Below, one piece after another: positions 24,011 to 35,481 of a stretch of 64,000 bases of DNA. This stretch comes from Amorphophallus konjac (lineage: Eukaryota; Streptophyta; Magnoliopsida; Alismatales; Araceae). Within the stretch, counting starts at the first letter, position 1, and the number at the start of each line of letters is the position of its first letter. The translations under genes were made by a program, and so were the position numbers. The stretch is taken from positions 198,626,102 through 198,690,101 of the forward strand of contig CM040125.1 in the NCBI GenBank assembly GCA_022559845.1, read 5' to 3'. Under the pieces are notes generated by a model, which saw only the letters and a list, made by a program, of their open reading frames with translations, made no database searches and was not told the origin of the DNA.

Positions 24011-24887
24011 TTTCCTGCAGGGTCTGAAAACACTATAATTAGCCCCGTTTAAGCATCTAAATCATATCCAAAAATCAAGATCTAATTACCATGCATTCAA
24101 CAAAGTATTAGGACCATTCAAACCATATTCCAACAAATTTATGTCAATAGATTAAGCACATTAAAAAGCCCAAAAACATCATTTGAAAAATGCATGAAGC
24201 ACTATCAATGCATTAAGATCTCATGGAAGATGTGCATGAAAACCACCCAGAACTTTACCTAAAGGTGAAATCACTTAGACATGTATGTGAGCAATACATT
24301 TGAACATAAAATACCCATTTTCACCAAGTGAACAATTTTTGTATAAATCATCATTCATTAAAACCCAATCATGGTTTCTTCAAAAAAACTATATGAAAGC
24401 AAATCATCCACAAGTTAACACTTAGTTGAGATAAGAACATAATCATCCTTAATGCCATGATCTCAAGAGTGGGATTTGAGTTCAATATATGAAAGGCTTG
24501 CACAATTACAAGTCTATCAATTTAACATTTCACCCAAGCCATGCATACCAACTTGTATTGACAAAACCAAAAATATGAAGTTAGCATGCTACTATGGAAA
24601 CCCAATCAAGCTATTTTCACACAATCCATCTTCTCGAAATTCTTTCACTCATATCAAATGAAGCTCAACGAAGTATACTTATATCATGATGAAGCTCATA
24701 TTGAACTTGTCATTCCAAAGCTGTTAAACATCTAAAACTCCACAAGTAGGGCAATTCCATACACCATAGCAAGAAAACAAGGATGTTCAAGCACATGAAC
24801 TTGGAAGCCACAATAATGCACCACTAAAAGATCTTTTGACAAATAGTAAAGAAACATTATGTAATCATCAAAATCACACACATAACA

Positions 24888-26871
24888 ATCTCCCTCATTT
24901 TGATGATTACAAAATGTTATGCATTAATGCTCTCTCCCCCCTTGACGCAATCATAAATGGGGATCAACATGGGGAATTCCCGATAGCAGCAAAACCAAAA
25001 AAATCAATGCTTTCTCCCCCTTTGTCATTGACAAAAAAATGACGGACAGTGGGGTAATTAAGAGAATCATATGCATAATATGTTCAAAAAGATGCAATTC
25101 AAAATATGCATGCGTGAATGCTATAAATGTCAAATATGCACAATATGCATGAACTAATTGCACAAGTTCAAAATGCAAGTATGGGCAATATGAACATGCA
25201 AAGTGCAAGTATAATGATCAAGTATGATTGACCTCCAAGTAGATAAATGTATATACAAGTAATATAGCTCCCCCTTTTATTTATAGTGAAGGGGTAGTTG
25301 TACGAAAAGTGCAGGTGAGTCAGTACAACCAAAAATGTCCATGTGTCTCACTTAGGGGATTGTGCAATCATATAGGAGAATTAAGCAAAAGCCAATGCAA
25401 TCAATCAATTTTCTGAATGCATGTTAAATCAAATTACCATGTGTGAGTAATTAACATGAAAATAGGCTTTAGCCTTATGGATATCTAGATTTTCAATTAA
25501 ACACAAGAGTAATTACACAGATTGCATTTCAATCTAGAGAAAAGCGTATTGGAGGCTTCGCTCTGCCTCAATCAATTTTTCATCAGAATTTTCACAATGA
25601 CAATCTGAATTTTTCTTTGAGTGATCAGGTTCAAATAATTCCTTTTTACGCGAGGAGACACATGGAGCTCATGCTAGACTCCCCGGTTACTCAGAACATT
25701 GACCGTCTCACTTCATTTTGAATAGAGATACTCTAGTACAACACTTTTTAGAAATGACCCACATCACGTCTCAGGTGACGTGCATCTAATTTACTCAGTG
25801 AGATTGAGCATTACTCTGCCTTTCATTTCATCCAAATTTTTTAAACTGAGGCAGGCAGCTTTTTCCTCAACTGTCTCTTTATCATTCATGCAGCAAGTTT
25901 AATTTCTTTAGAGTGTTAAAGAGAAATTCCTATATCCTTATATGCAACACTCATTTTCACATTTTGTGCATGTAGTGTGCGAATTTGATTCAGCATGTAC
26001 ACCAAAAATATTATGAACACATAACAGTACAGCTCCCCCTAAATAGATGCGCTTATCAAAAATTGACTCCCCCTGAGTGTGTGACATGATACACACCAAT
26101 GATGACTCAAATACAACATTATTTAGCAAGAAAGCATAAGATCATAGAAATTTCAAGGATGGGGGTAAATAGCATATATAACATGTAAGCACACAATTTG
26201 AAAGATATGCAATGTGCAATGTGATGCAAAATTTAACATTGGTGCAAAATGCAAATTTTTAATGCATGATCTAAATGCACCTAATGTATCAATTCCAATG
26301 CACGCAACCTATAACAACATGAGAATGCAATGCATGATGCAAAGATAAGATGCAAAAGTTTAATTTTCAGAACATTTTGACAGATCGCACAAGAAAGCAT
26401 TCAGATTCAAATGATGAGCAATAAGCATTTTTCATCACATGAGCTTTATAAACAAGGGTGCAAATATTATCAAAATTAAGCATTGTAACCCAATTAATTT
26501 TAAAAAAATTTCAAAAATAGATTTTCAATAGCATTTCAGAAGTTTAGAGATCATCCACAAGCCAAATTGATTTTACAAGTTCTGGTACGAGGCGGAGGTG
26601 AAGGTCTGAAGACCCTACTCACACATAGTGAGAGTTTCCGATTAGACATAATCCAATCTTCCACAAACACCATTTGTTATACCAGATATACAGTTAAGTT
26701 CAAATGTGCTATCAAACATACAGTTCAGATTGAAAGATATTTAATGGTCAATGATCTCATAAACACTCCTCAAGATTTTCAATTTTGTTCAACCAATTAG
26801 ACAAATTCATCACATCAAGCTATAGGAATAATAAGTCAGGTTTTTCAGAAATGATACATGTCATATGAACA
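24888..26871 (-). mobile_element. Sirevirus 3' internal region with several polypurine tracts
   Basis: This is the non-coding end of the internal region of the element whose 3' LTR is 22848-24887. On the minus strand, purine-rich GGGGGAG motifs occur next to the LTR (24888) and again near 24930, 25012, 25267, 26031 and 26063. Such multiple tracts are a known trait of Sirevirus elements. I see no envelope-like ORF and no pol; the region is cut on the right by a Tat element at about 26872. Confidence 0.6.
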
Positions 26872-27600
26872 TGGAGAGGGGAAATCTAACCGCACATACG
26901 GAGAGGCCAAACGAGGTCCGACCCGACCCAACGAGGCCCAGCTCCTTGAAGTGGTAGCCCCCGGGCCCACTAAAGATAAGCCTAATAACTCACTCGGAAC
27001 AAGCACTTCCTAGGCGGCCTTCGGGTTGGGAAGTCCGAGCATCAATTCGATCGGGAGAGCTCCATCGGAGTCCCGCATTCTCTGCCCAGACCACGCACTC
27101 ATCGCTCGGGAAGACATCTCCTGAGCTAGTGCCTCATGCTCGGGCCAACTGATGGAAGCTTATCTGTACGGTCGTTACGTGTCCCTCAAAAGCTGGGAGC
27201 TCAGGGGGATAGGGGAGATCAGGAGTCCGCGTGCTATAAAGAGCCCGCAAGGAGGACATAACCCCCCCCCCCCCCGAAACTCCTCAGCTTACTGGGATCA
27301 TTCACTCAACGAGCCATTATTTAAACTGGAAGAACCCTCCTATGAGAAGGTAAGTGAAGAACCCTGAGCAGGAATCACTTCACCTTTTGGTGGAGAGGGA
27401 TCTCGCGCTCCCATCTTCCTCCGAACTCCTCCCTTCGCACCAGTGCTCTACTACAGTCGCTGACTTAAGCATCGGAGGGTCTTCCCCAGGGATTCATCCC
27501 TGGCCACCTCTGACTGGTTTCTCTTCTTGCAGTTCATACTTCAAGGATACGTGGTTATCTTCCACCTCACTCAATAGTAGCGCGAGATCGCCCCTCTTCA
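26872..27600 (+). mobile_element. 5' LTR of Tat/Retand-type gypsy element
   Basis: The right end is fixed by CCCCTCTTCA followed by a primer-binding site at 27603. A TATA box (GCTATAAAGAG, 27233-27243) lies 360 bp before the end. The left end is inferred from TGGAGAGGGGAAATC at 26872, where the AT-rich Sirevirus sequence stops. The matching 3' LTR is not in the window; it is probably beyond the giant element that interrupts this one on the right. Confidence 0.55.
27233..27243 (+). promoter_or_regulatory. TATA box of Retand-type LTR
   Basis: GCTATAAAGAG in GC-rich surroundings, followed by a C-run and a start-like region about 30-40 bases downstream. Confidence 0.6.
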
Positions 27601-27602
27601 TC

Positions 27603-27620
27603 TGGCACCGTTTGTGAGAA
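27603..27620 (+). other. Primer-binding site of Retand-type element
   Basis: TGGCACCGTTTGTGAGAA, two bases after the LTR end; matches the TGGCGCCGTTTGTGGGAA pattern usual in Tat elements. The priming tRNA was not determined. Confidence 0.65.
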
Positions 27621-27637
27621 ACGAACAAAGAGCCATC

Positions 27638-29160
27638 ATGGTGCAAAGGAGTTCTGGCAGGAGGACTGTCGGCGACAAGGGAAAAGCCCTGGCGATGGAA
27701 GAAGGCGCACCTTCCCTCCCCATGGAGAATTCCCCGTCAAGCAACCACGCCAATGAAATACCTCTGTCGGTGGCGGGGGAACAGGTTCCCGGCGGGAGTA
27801 CCAACGCCCTCCAAACCCTCAACGCAAAATTGGATGTCCTCATGGATCTCATGAGGGCCCAAGCGGCCAGGGAGGAGAAGTCGCATCTCCCCCGGAAGAG
27901 CCCTCCCCGTGGAGACGCCTCCCAACAAACCGCTGGAGGCCGTTTTACCCTCCGGGGGCGGCGGCTCATCCGCAACCTGTTAGGAGGACCATCGCATGCC
28001 CCTCCCCAGAGCAGGATGCCTCCTCTACACCGAGGAGGGAGAAGTCTGGAGCACAACAACAGTTCCCAGAGACCGAGGTCCCTGAGGAGCACCGGGACAG
28101 CATGCAAGTGCGCCCCCCCAGCCCTTCGGGCCAGCGACAACCGGAACTATCCCTCCGGCTACGAGACTTTGAGAGGCGTTTTGCAGAGCAGGAGCTCGCC
28201 CTCCGCGCCTTGCAGAAGACCTCTCCTACGAAGGACGAGGAGCGATCCCTGTTCTCTGACTATATCTTGAAGGCCGAGATCTCCCCCGGGATCTCACTTC
28301 TGACCTTCAAGTCGTATGATGCCCAGGGAGACCCGGCCGATCATTACGAAAGCTTCGACGCCCTGATGACCTTGCATGGGGCGTCAGACGTGATCAAGTG
28401 CCGAGCGTTCGTGACCACTCTGGTCCAGGGTGCTCAGGCATGGTTCAGGGCCCTCGCCCCTGGCAACATTCACAACTTCAAGCAGTTCGGGCGAGTGTTC
28501 AAGGAAAGCTTCACCGGCAGCGGTCCACCCCGGTCAGTAGCGGGATTACTGGCCCTCATGCAGGAATAGGGGGAGAAGTTGCGGGCTTATATCAATTGAT
28601 TTAAATTGGAAGCCCTGCGTATACCCCGCCTGGATGTTGCCTCGGCCATCACCGCATTGACCAGGGGTACCCGTGACGAGAACCTGCGGCGCGAGATAGT
28701 GCTTCATCCTCCCACCTCCCTCGCTGAGCTAGTGGCCCTGGCACTACGCCACGCAGAGTGTGAGGAAGTCCTCAGTACCTGCCGAGGCACAACAGGCTCG
28801 GGTGGGGAGGGGGACAAGAAGTAACCGTCCGAGCAAGGGACGGGCCAAGGAAAAAGGCAGAACCAGGACGGAGATCGCAAAGAGCCGTCCCGAAAGTATG
28901 AGCAGTATACCCCCCTTACTACTCCCGTCTACAAAATCTACGAAGACATCAAAGGCTCGAGTCTCCTCCACCAGCCCGAGCCTATGAAGGCCAAGCACCG
29001 TAATCGCCGCAAGCATTGCCTGTTCCACAGTGATGACGGGCATCACACCAGCGATTGCCATCAACTTCAAGATGAGATCGAGCACCTCATCCGCCAGGGA
29101 CACCTATCTCGATACGTGGCTGGGCAAAAGGAAGACCGAGGCGCCCCTGAAGAAATCGGC
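27638..29160 (+). pseudogene. Retand-type gag, broken
   Basis: Gag begins at the ATG at 27638 and is frameshifted before 28102. From there one frame carries capsid peptides: LTFKSYDAQGDPADHYESF, then VQGAQAWFRALAPG, then KLRAYIN, then IPRLDVASAI. A CHH-type knuckle variant typical of Tat gag follows (CLFHSDDGHHTSDC, about 29013-29054), then IEHLIRQGHLSRYV. In-frame stops occur at 28567 (TAG), 28597 (TGA) and 28822 (TAA). TGA stands where relatives have CGA. The protein would assemble the virus-like particle; here it cannot be made whole. Confidence 0.75.
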
Positions 29161-29964
29161 AATGCCCCCCGCAGAGTCCACATCAACGTCATTGCGGGTA
29201 GCACGACATCAGGCGGAGATAGCAGCCGAGGAAGAAAGTGTCACGCCGAGCGGGCGAGCCGAGCCTCTGTAGAGCACCCTACGGTCCTACAGGCGAGTGA
29301 ACCGCAGGCCCTGGTATTCTCCGACCAGGACCTAGAATGGTTAACCACCCTGCATGACGACGCTCTAGTTGTATCGGCTACAATAAACCATTGTAACGTA
29401 GATAGGATCTTAGTCGACAATGGTAGTGCCCCTGATGTGTTATCCTATGAATGTTTCCTCAAGATGGGAGAGAATCCATCTAAACTCTGCCCGATCCGAA
29501 CCACCCTCTATGGGTTCAATGGACAGACAACTTATCCTGAGGGAGCCCTGAGCCTACCAGTTACTATCGGCACCCCGCCCAAAACTGTTACAGTTATAGT
29601 GGACTTCATCATAATTAAGGGGATGATGGCATATAACGCCATCTTCGGCCGAGGTATCCTCAGCCGAATGAAAGCGGTACCCTCTACCTTTCACCAAAAA
29701 ATGAAGTTCCCTACCAAGTATGGCGTGGGGGAGGTCTGGGGTAACTAGGCATTGGCTAGACGGTGCTATATAATCTCGGTTGAAGCCACTAGGCCGGAAG
29801 GGAAAAATAAAGGAGTAAAGGGAGCCGAGGAGGGACCAGCAACATCTGAGCCCGGCGGCGAGTTGCTAACACTCTTCCTCAATGGTGACCCGACTCTAGG
29901 AGTCAAGATCGGAGCCGATCTACCACTTGAGGAACAAGAAAAATATAAAGATTTCCTTGCCTAG
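29161..29964 (+). pseudogene. Retand-type aspartic protease region, broken
   Basis: The frame of gag continues. The retropepsin active-site stretch is VDRILVDNGSAPDVLSYECF (about 29399-29458), the DNGS form common in Tat elements, and the flap-like AYNAIFGRGIL region is near 29633. Stops at 29746 (TAG) and 29962 (TAG) follow before RT. It would release the mature Gag and Pol proteins. Gag, protease and RT lie in one frame, so the original element had a single gag-pol ORF. Confidence 0.7.
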
Positions 29965-31580
29965 TACATCCAAGTCTTTGCATTGTCTGACGAGCACCTT
30001 CCCGAGATCCCGGCAGACGTGGTGACACATAAGCTCAACCTCGACCCAAAGGTGAAGCCTATCCGGCAACGCAGGAGAAAGCACGCCCCGGAGAAGCAAG
30101 TGGTCATCAAAGAGCAAGTCATCAAGGGATAGAAGATTGGCCTCTTTCGTTCGATCTTGTACCCTACATGGCTTGCCAACGTCGTCCTGGTACCGAAGGC
30201 TTCGGGGAAATGGCGAATGTGCAAGGACTTCACCGACCTCAACCAGGCTACCCCGAAAGGTTGCTACCCGCTACCGAGCATTGATCAACTGGTTGATTCA
30301 ACCTCTGGCAATGAGTTGCTTAGCTTCCGGGACACCTACTCCAGTTACCATCAGACCAGGATGGACCCGGAGGACATCGAGAAGACCGCCTTCATCACTG
30401 ACTTCGGCGTACACTGCTACACCCGAATGTCGTTCGGGTTGAAGAACGCTGGAGCAACATATCAGAGACTGATCAACCACATCTTCTAGGGATAGCTCGG
30501 TCGGAACATCGAGGCCTACATTGATGACATGCTCATCAAAATGCCGAAGGCCGAAGACCATCTTGCCGACTTAGCCGAGACCTTCGACACCCTCCAAAAG
30601 TGCAACATGAAGCTCAACCCTGCTAAATGCGCCTTCGAAGTCAGATCCGGGATGTTCCTAGGCTTCCTGGTAACTCAGCGTGGGATCGAGGCCAACCCCG
30701 ACAAGGTTTAGGCCATCTTGGACATGCAACCGCCCACCTGCATCAAGGACGTTCAACGCCTTACGGGGCGCATTGTTGCGCTCAACCGCTTCCTGTCCCG
30801 GGCGGCCGAACGATGCCTACCCTTCTTCAAATTGTTGAGGGGACCTAAAATGGCATCTGCTACATTCGCCTGGGATGAGGAATGTCAGAAGGCATTCATC
30901 GAACTCAAGGAATTCTTGGCCTCGCCCCTGGTACTGTCCAAGCCAACCCCGGGTGAAGCTCTTCACCTTTATCTCTCGGTGACCCCTTCCACAGTGAGCT
31001 CTGTCCTAGTCAGGAATGATGAAGGGATCGAGAGACCGGTTTACTATACCAGCAAGGTGCTTAATGAGGCTGAAAGAAGGTATCCCGTAACTGATAAACT
31101 CGTGCTAGCGTTGGTTACCTCAGCCAAGCGCCTCCGACCCTACTTTCAATGGCACCCCATCGTCGTATTGACCAGTGAACCCCTGAAGAAGATTCTCTTT
31201 CACCCTGAAGCCTCAGGACGCCTCGTCAAATGGGCCATCATGCTCGGGGCCTACGACATCTTGTATCGTCCCCGCTCGGCCATCAAGGGACAGGCCCTCG
31301 CGGACTTCATCGTCAAAAGCACCGTCCCGATTGAGGAAGCACTTCCACCTACGCACGGTCCCACCTGGGACCTGTTCGTCGACGGGTCCTCCAACTCAGC
31401 TAGAAGTGGTGCCAGTATCCTTCTCGAGTCCCCCGACGGAGCGGAGCTACGGTACGCCTTGAAATTCAACTTTCAGGCGTCCAACAACGCCTCCGAGTAC
31501 GAAGCCCTTATCTCAGGGGCCAGGATGGTTCGACGACTGGGAGCCGAGCGAGTCAGGATCCACACCGACTCCCAACTGGT
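29965..31580 (+). pseudogene. Retand-type reverse transcriptase and RNase H, plus start of second RNase H
   Basis: RT motifs are seen in order: VVLVPKASGKWRMCKDFTDL, then MSFGLKNAGATYQRLI, then the catalytic YIDD (about 30520-30531), then KCAFEVRSGMFLGFLV. RNase H follows (WDEECQKAFIELKEFL, then PVYYTSKVLNEAE). A second, archaeal-type RNase H starts at TWDLFVDGSSNSARSGA (about 31365) and reaches HTDSQLV, where a solo LTR interrupts it. In-frame stops at 30130, 30487, 30493 and 30709 are all TAG, mostly where glutamine CAG is expected. The second RNase H marks the Tat lineage. Confidence 0.8.
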
Positions 31581-32473
31581 TGTTGAGTAGTAGACAGCGG
31601 ATCTAGAGGGGAGGGGTGAATAGATCTGCCCCTCTTTTCACAATGCAACCCTCTATATAGCTAGATAAAATAAATTGCAACGGAGTGTAACTAGCTTATC
31701 GAAGAACACTATGATTCACTTGGCAAGATGAGCAACTAATATATCGATTTGAACCTAAGCATGCATCTAGAACGAAACAATCACATAAATAAATTATAAC
31801 ACAAAGGATTTTAAGGTGGTTCGGACTGAATCCCCAGTCCTACGTCCACCCCTAACTAAATCCGGTGAGGCTCCACTAGTGCCACGCACTGAACCGCAAA
31901 TCGGAAAGACCTCTGATTGCCTTCCTACTAACCGCAGGTAGGGACATCAACACCGCAGATCGGACGACTTTCGATTGCCTTCCTACTAACCATCGGTAGG
32001 GACGATCTTCAGTTTCAAATGTTTGAATGAAATGGAAAGAGAACAAATATGAAAACACTCAAACAAGATGTGAAATATGCCCAAAGAGAAAAGATCTTGT
32101 CTAAGATTGCTGAAGCTCGAGTCGGATGCTTCAATGGTATCTTCTTCCTTCTGAAGAGATCTTGCTTGGATCGCTTTGAGTTGATGAAGAAGATGAAGGA
32201 TGTAGATTTAATCTTCTTTGAGAATGAGCTTCTTTGGATCACCTTGAGATGAAGAAGAAGAATAAGAATGCAATTTTTTCTTCTCTTGGCTTGGGCTTGA
32301 TCTCCTCTTGAAGTAGCTTGAATCACTTGAGAATTTGATGAAGAACTTCTTCCCGGAGTACTGTTCACTGCTATAGTACTCGAACTCCTCTCCCTTGAAC
32401 ACACCCTTGTAGCCTCTCTTGATCTCCCTTGTAAGCCTTCTTGGATCCTTAGGATTTATGGCTCCAAATGATA

Positions 32474-32486
32474 TGTTTTATAGCCC
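32474..32486 (-). promoter_or_regulatory. TATA box of solo copia LTR
   Basis: Minus strand GGGCTATAAAACA; the palindrome array is 140-400 bp upstream in transcription order. Confidence 0.55.
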
Positions 32487-32624
32487 TTGAATGGTCCATA
32501 GACAAGCCCTAGACCAGATCCACAAATCAGGGTAAAATTGGGGTCATTGGGATTAAACAAATGGGTGGAAAGACCTCTCCTCGAGCTTGAAACAAAATTC
32601 AACAAAAGGGGGCCTCGGGGCTGG

Positions 32625-32875
32625 CGGTCGACCGGAAGTCATGGGGCGGTCGACCGGAACCTGCTGCAGCCAGAACTTTTTTGGCTCTGGGAAAACCGGT
32701 CGACCGGCCCTATAGTGGTGGTCGACCGAAACCTATAAAAACTGTAGTTTTTCGTTTCTGGAAGAAGTGGTCGACCGGCCACTACCCACTGGTCGACCGG
32801 AACCTGTAAATTCTGAAGTTCTTCATCCCTGAAAAATCTGGTCGACCGGCCAAGGTGTGTTGGTCGACTGGAAAG
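32625..32875. repeat. GGTCGACCG palindrome array in solo copia LTR
   Basis: Seven GGTCGACCG units and one variant (GGTCGACTGG) over about 250 bp, spaced roughly 20-50 bp apart and often followed by GAACCTG or GCC. The spacers between them are unrelated to each other except in pairs. Confidence 0.8.
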
Positions 32876-33019
32876 ACCTATACCTACAAAAATGAAGTGT
32901 TAGCCCAAAGAAACATGTTCATAAGTCAAGGGCTTCATGTCCATATCAAATCCATGCATTTTGAGATTGGATTCACTTGGTTTATGCATTTGAAACGTCT
33001 AAACCATTTGAGTATTTCT

Positions 33020-33115
33020 AAATTTTGTTCCGGGGGCTCCGCCCTCGGAAACCCCCGCAAGGGGCGCTGCCCCCTTGACCCCCGCGACTTGACCGCGCAG
33101 GTCGATCCGCGGGCA
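33020..33115. repeat. GC-rich GGGGCTCCGCC / CCCCCGCAAGGGGC block
   Basis: A sharp island of GC-rich, self-complementary sequence inside an AT-rich LTR. It comprises GGGGGCTCCGCCCTCGG, CCCCCGCAAGGGG, CGCTGCCCCCTTGACCCCCGC and CGCGCAGGTCGATCCGCGGG. It could fold into stable hairpins. It differs from the surrounding LTR and may be a secondary insertion or a structured element. Confidence 0.6.
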
Positions 33116-33351
33116 AGGGCGCAATCATTGAGCTTTCACTTTTCCCATCTCCACTCCATTCCTTGGCATATCTGTCATGAAAGAACATCAAGTAGTTTAG
33201 TCATATAAGAGTGGTAAAATATCAATGACTTATCGTGTTTAGCCATTATCAAAACCAAGAATATCAAATAACTCAAATGACCACAAGATGATGTCGAATG
33301 ACCCAAGTGACCACAAGATGATTCAAATGAGCACAGGGGCACAACACTTGT

Positions 33352-34847
33352 CGCTAGCCAGGTTAACGGTGATTACGAAGCTCGGGAAGGACAAATGATC
33401 AAGTACCTCCAGGTGGTCAAGAGGATGGCCCAACTCTTCAAGAGCTTTGAGGAAGTCCGGATAGCCGGGGAGGAAAACTCTGAGCGGACACCCTCTCTCG
33501 CCTGGCCTCCTCCCTCGACCCTGAAGGTACATGATCGGTCTTCCTCGAGGAGCTCGAGCGACCGAGCATCGAATCTGAGCTTATGACCATTGACCCGGCG
33601 CCCCCGAGCGACTGGCGGACCCACTATATATTCTGGCTTCAGGATTCTCAAGAGCCCCCCGACCCTCGGGAGGCTCGGAAACTCAAGTACCAAGCTCGGC
33701 GTTTCGTTATGGCGGATGATGACTTGTACCATAGATCTTTCTCCGGTCCCCTCCTTAAGTGCATCAGCGCCGACGAAGCCAGCCGAGCGGTTCAGGAAGT
33801 ACACGAAGGCATCTGTGGCGCGCACCAAGGAGGAAGATCACTCTCCATGATCTTGCTTTCGCAGGGTTACTGGTGGCCCACTCTCTAGCGCGACTGCACG
33901 ACCTATGTGCAGAAGTGCGACCGATGTCAGCACTTTGACCATCTGATCCACCAGCCCTCCACGGAGCTCATCACCCTTTCCGAGCCATACCCCTTCGCTC
34001 AGTGGGGAATAGATATTCTCGAGCTATTTCCCACGGCTCAAGCTCAGAAGAAGTTCATCATCGTTGCCATCGACTACTTCACCAAATGGATGGAAGCCGA
34101 TGCCACCACTAGGATCACCGAGTCAGTCGTATGGAGTTTTGTTTGGAAGTCGATCATTTGTCGTTACGGTGTCCCCCGAGTGATAGTGAGTGATAATGGT
34201 CGGTAATTTGATTCTCATTATTTAAGAGATAAATGTGCCGACCTAAACACTCGCAACCACTTCACTTTGGTAGCCCACCCTCAGGCCAACGGACTGGTCG
34301 AGAATGCCAACAAAACCATCTTAAAAGGCATCAAAACCAGGCTCGGTAAGGCCAAGGGAAGCTGGCTCAAGGAACTACCGAGCGTACTATGGTCACAACA
34401 AACTACATCGAGAATGGCCACCGGTGAAACACCTTTTCAGTTGGTGTATGGCACGGAAGCCATGGTTCCATTGGAGGTCGGCAATCCCTCTCTCCGAGTC
34501 ATCCACTTCGAAACCGAGGTGAACGAGCAGAAACTGCTAGAAAACCTCGACTTAGCGGACAAGATACGAGAGATTGCAAAGATCCGAGAAATAGAATACC
34601 AATGGCGCATCACTCGATACTACAACTCCAGAGTCTGAGATAGACACTTCCAGCCAAGGGACTTCATCTTGAGAAAGGCTGAAGCCTCTCGACCATTGGA
34701 GGCGGCGGGGAAGCTAGCCCCTACCTGGGAAGGCCCCTACCGAGTGGTCGAGACGCTTGAGAAAGGGGCGTATCGACTATCCACCATGGAAGGAACACCC
34801 ATCCCTCGGACATGGAACGTGACTACACTTCGCAAAATCTACTTTTG
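33352..34847 (+). pseudogene. Retand-type second RNase H (rest) and integrase, broken
   Basis: The sequence resumes with VNGDYEAR (end of second RNase H). Integrase follows: an HHCC zinc finger (VHEGICGAHQGG, then CTTYVQKCDRCQ), then a catalytic core with D in WGIDIL, D in VIVSDNG and E in ANGLVENANK. The C-terminal GPY-type region (PTWEGPYRVVETL) ends in TLRKIYF and a TGA at 34845-34847. In-frame stops lie at 33886 (TAG), 34204 (TAA) and 34636 (TGA), each one C-to-T change from a glutamine or arginine codon. No chromodomain is present, as expected for Tat. Confidence 0.8.
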
Positions 34848-35019
34848 ATCATCTGGCAAGCACACACATGTAAGCAAAGTGGAAAAAACATTCTATTCTT
34901 TTCATTAAACTCTGGTGTACATTAAGTACGCCGCAGCCAATACAATATGCATGTATAACAAAAAGTTACATCCACCGGTATGACGCGAGCAAAACGCTCG
35001 GCCAACCCCGTAGGCACTC
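34848..35019. other. Non-coding 3' flank of Retand pol
   Basis: A short stretch after pol. On the minus strand it holds TTTTTGTTATACATGCAT and similar T-rich sequence that could serve as the 3' end of minus-strand transcripts. Nothing else is recognisable. Confidence 0.35.
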
Positions 35020-35481
35020 CTACATCCAGCCACTGACTCTGCCTCGTGTGGAAACTGGCTCAGATAAGGGATAGCCGACCCCGTTGGCTCGAGAAGCTCG
35101 AAGGAAAGGTGCTAGAGGGATTGGAAGGACAATAAAAACAAAGGAGAGAAGAAAAAGGAAAAACAAGAGAAGGCCTCCTCTACCGACTCTTTGGAAGGAG
35201 GATGGAAGCCGAACAGAGAGCAAGCACCCTCTAGTGGTGCAGGCATCCTCCAAAGAGTGAAAGTGGAGGGAGGGGGAGGCTGAGGCGAGAAGGGAGCTTG
35301 AAAAGCTCCCCCGCTCAATTAGGATGGCGTCGGCGGGACAGGGACAAGAAGGTGACATGCTCCCGCATGTCGATCCCTCTCCCAAACTGACCCCCGACTG
35401 TCGAACCCTCTTCCAAACTGGAATAGCAGGAGCTCCCCTCCTACCGCCGTCTGCATCATCATCTTCTGAAGCACTCTCCAT
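35020..35481 (-). CDS. Possible small antisense ORF with own promoter
   Basis: A 153-residue frame starts MESASEDDDADGG at 35481 and ends at 35020. About 105-110 bp upstream on the minus strand is CCTATAAAAG (35585-35594), and 190 bp further a G-box CACGTG (35782-35787), so a promoter is plausible. The N-terminal part is acidic and Ser/Gly-rich. The C-terminal part has a hydrophobic run (GLLLFFLFLLSFVFIVLPIP) that could span a membrane, but it is encoded by a pyrimidine-rich stretch and may be chance. I do not recognise the family. It may be the 5' part of a decayed antisense transcription unit in the Tat element. Confidence 0.25.
   Translation of the reverse strand: MESASEDDDADGGRRGAPAIPVWKRVRQSGVSLGEGSTCGSMSPSCPCPADAILIERGSFSSSLLASASPSLHFHSLEDACTTRGCLLSVRLPSSFQRVGRGGLLLFFLFLLSFVFIVLPIPLAPFLRASRANGVGYPLSEPVSTRGRVSGWM

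Larger units (their letters stand above)
22848..24887 (-). mobile_element. Sirevirus-like copia 3' LTR, minus orientation (2,040 bp)
   Basis: On the minus strand it begins TGTTATGTGTGTG right after a polypurine tract (plus 24888-24900). It ends with the C-run CTATTCACC...CTCTAGATC and ACCCAACA. A TATA box for minus-strand transcription is at 23698-23710. The short overlapping frames around 23020-23430 come from repeated CACACGGGG-type sequence and are not genes. Confidence 0.7.
31581..33346 (-). mobile_element. Solo Sirevirus-like copia LTR inserted in second RNase H
   Basis: The ends are TGTTGAGTAGTAG and GGGGCACAACA. Flanking bases CTGGT (31576-31580) and CTTGT (33347-33351) look like a 5-bp target duplication with one change. 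Removing the insert restores the second RNase H reading (SQLV continuing into a VNGDYEAR stretch). On the minus strand the LTR ends with the C-rich CTATTCACCCC...CTCTAGATC typical of Sireviruses. A TATA box is at 32474-32486, and GGTCGACCG units lie upstream of it. No internal region is present. Confidence 0.8.

Noticed and set aside
23592..24052. Short frames near the GGGTCGACCC cluster as genes
   Set aside because: Present on both strands at once and confined to LTR sequence.
27598..28140. 180-codon minus-strand frame
   Set aside because: Shadow of Retand gag on the other strand; lacks a domain.
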